From the NCBI RefSeq assembly GCF_023156285.1, contig NZ_JAKZAJ010000003.1, positions 1 through 64,000 of the forward strand: a DNA stretch of 64,000 nucleotides. The letters are read 5' to 3'. Position numbers and translations under genes: made by a program. The notes beneath the pieces were generated by a model. It saw only the letters and a list, made by a program, of their open reading frames with translations. It was not told the DNA's origin and made no database searches. Positions within the stretch are counted from its first letter, which is position 1. The number at the start of each line of letters is the position of its first letter. Origin of the DNA: Marinobacter koreensis. GTDB lineage: Bacteria; Pseudomonadota; Gammaproteobacteria; Pseudomonadales; Oleiphilaceae. Shown here piece by piece: positions 63,406-64,000 of this stretch.

Positions 63406-64000
63406 TGGCGTTAATTGTCTTTTTGCTTGCTTACCTGATCCGCCGACGGCTCGATAATGCCAACCATCTCTCTTCCGATGCGCTCTGGCGTCTCTGGTTC
63501 AGGTGGGGTTCCCGCGCGTCGCCGGGCAAGGAAGGGGCAGCAGGTCCTGCCCTGATCTTTTTGCTGCTTCCGGTAATTATGGCGGCAGTCATCGAATTCG
63601 AACTGTCCAGTCTTGGCTTTTGGGGTCTGCTTTACCCACTGCAACTGGTGGTACTGGTCCTGATGATGGGAACGCCCGGCTGGCGCTCCCTGCTGACGGA
63701 TTACTCGGAAGCCTGGTCCCGGGGGGACATGCAGGCAGCATGGCACCATGTGCGTGATCAGCTCCCGGCCAGTGAGCGCGGTGACGCCCTGTCTCCGGAG
63801 GCCATGCATCTGTCGCTTTCACGGGCATTGATGTTGGCGGTGTTTAACCGTTTCTTCCTGGTGGCGTTCTGGTTTGTGCTCGGTGGTATGGCCGGTGCGA
63901 TCCTGGCGCGAGGGCTGGTTGCGTTGGCAGAACAGTGGCCGCAGGCGTCGGCGCGGCCGGCGTTTGTCCGTATGGCCCGTTGGCTCGCCTGGCCTCCATC
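63405..64000 (+). CDS. ampE: AmpE inner membrane protein, partial (C-terminus cut by window end)
   Basis: The frame starts with ATG at 63405, overlapping the ampD stop by one base, and remains open for 198 codons to the window end. Hydrophobic segments at about residues 1-12, 53-65, 71-88 and 143-170, with the ALMLAVFNRFFLVAFWFVLGG stretch shortened here to its key NRFF...FWF pattern, fit AmpE, which is encoded after ampD in gammaproteobacteria. AmpE is a membrane protein related to CobD, of uncertain function. Confidence 0.87.
   Translation, partial: MALIVFLLAYLIRRRLDNANHLSSDALWRLWFRWGSRASPGKEGAAGPALIFLLLPVIMAAVIEFELSSLGFWGLLYPLQLVVLVLMMGTPGWRSLLTDYSEAWSRGDMQAAWHHVRDQLPASERGDALSPEAMHLSLSRALMLAVFNRFFLVAFWFVLGGMAGAILARGLVALAEQWPQASARPAFVRMARWLAWPP

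Overview
The window reads as core chromosome of a gammaproteobacterium close to Marinobacter and, more distantly, Pseudomonas. The evidence is gene order: surE-pcm-DUF368-nlpD-rpoS, eno-ftsB-ispD-ispF-truD, metG-rsxABCDGE-nth, purMN next to DUF2066 and hda, and nadC-DUF1631-ampD-ampE. Coding density is very high and many genes overlap at ATGA. I see no phage, insertion sequence, integrase, CRISPR array or tRNA gene, and no stretch of clearly foreign composition.

Layout. 1-110: 3' end of a 5S rRNA gene and its terminator. 128-11492, minus strand: a sodium/solute symporter pair (DUF4212 plus large subunit), and downstream of it a signalling cluster made of an unknown membrane protein, an SSS-domain hybrid histidine kinase, a receiver-TPR protein and a small soluble kinase. 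An exonuclease and a cNMP/CBS/DUF294 protein lie upstream of the symporter. The set resembles the acetate uptake and sensing loci of Pseudomonas and Vibrio (ActP, MxtR/CrbS). 11649-19255, plus strand: smrA, a small repeat lipoprotein, an IorAB-like molybdenum hydroxylase with XdhC, and the methionine-salvage genes mtnB-mtnD-mtnC followed by a DUF3080 lipoprotein. 19252-21814, minus strand: an orphan GspE/PilB-type ATPase, DUF2069 and arsC.

21887-40491, plus strand: a thioredoxin-like lipoprotein, dnaE, accA, tilS, pyrG, kdsA, eno, ftsB, ispD, ispF, truD, surE, pcm, DUF368, nlpD, rpoS and a chalcone-isomerase-like exported protein. 40548-48735, minus strand: metG, rsxABCDGE and nth as one compact run. 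48928-52868, plus strand: apbC, a structured intergenic element, dcd, DUF416 and avtA. 52865-55417, minus strand: DUF3108, purN and purM. 55530-64000: DUF2066, a CDP-alcohol phosphatidyltransferase, hda, an orphan ParA, YqcC, nadC (minus strand), DUF1631, ampD and the start of ampE.

Most of the window is ordinary housekeeping. The parts most worth a second look are: the symporter/kinase locus, where an intrinsic terminator abuts the ribosome binding site of the signalling operon; the roughly 160-nt multi-hairpin element between apbC and dcd; two convergent gene pairs that share one CTAG as both stop codons; and several conserved genes of unknown function held in tight operons.
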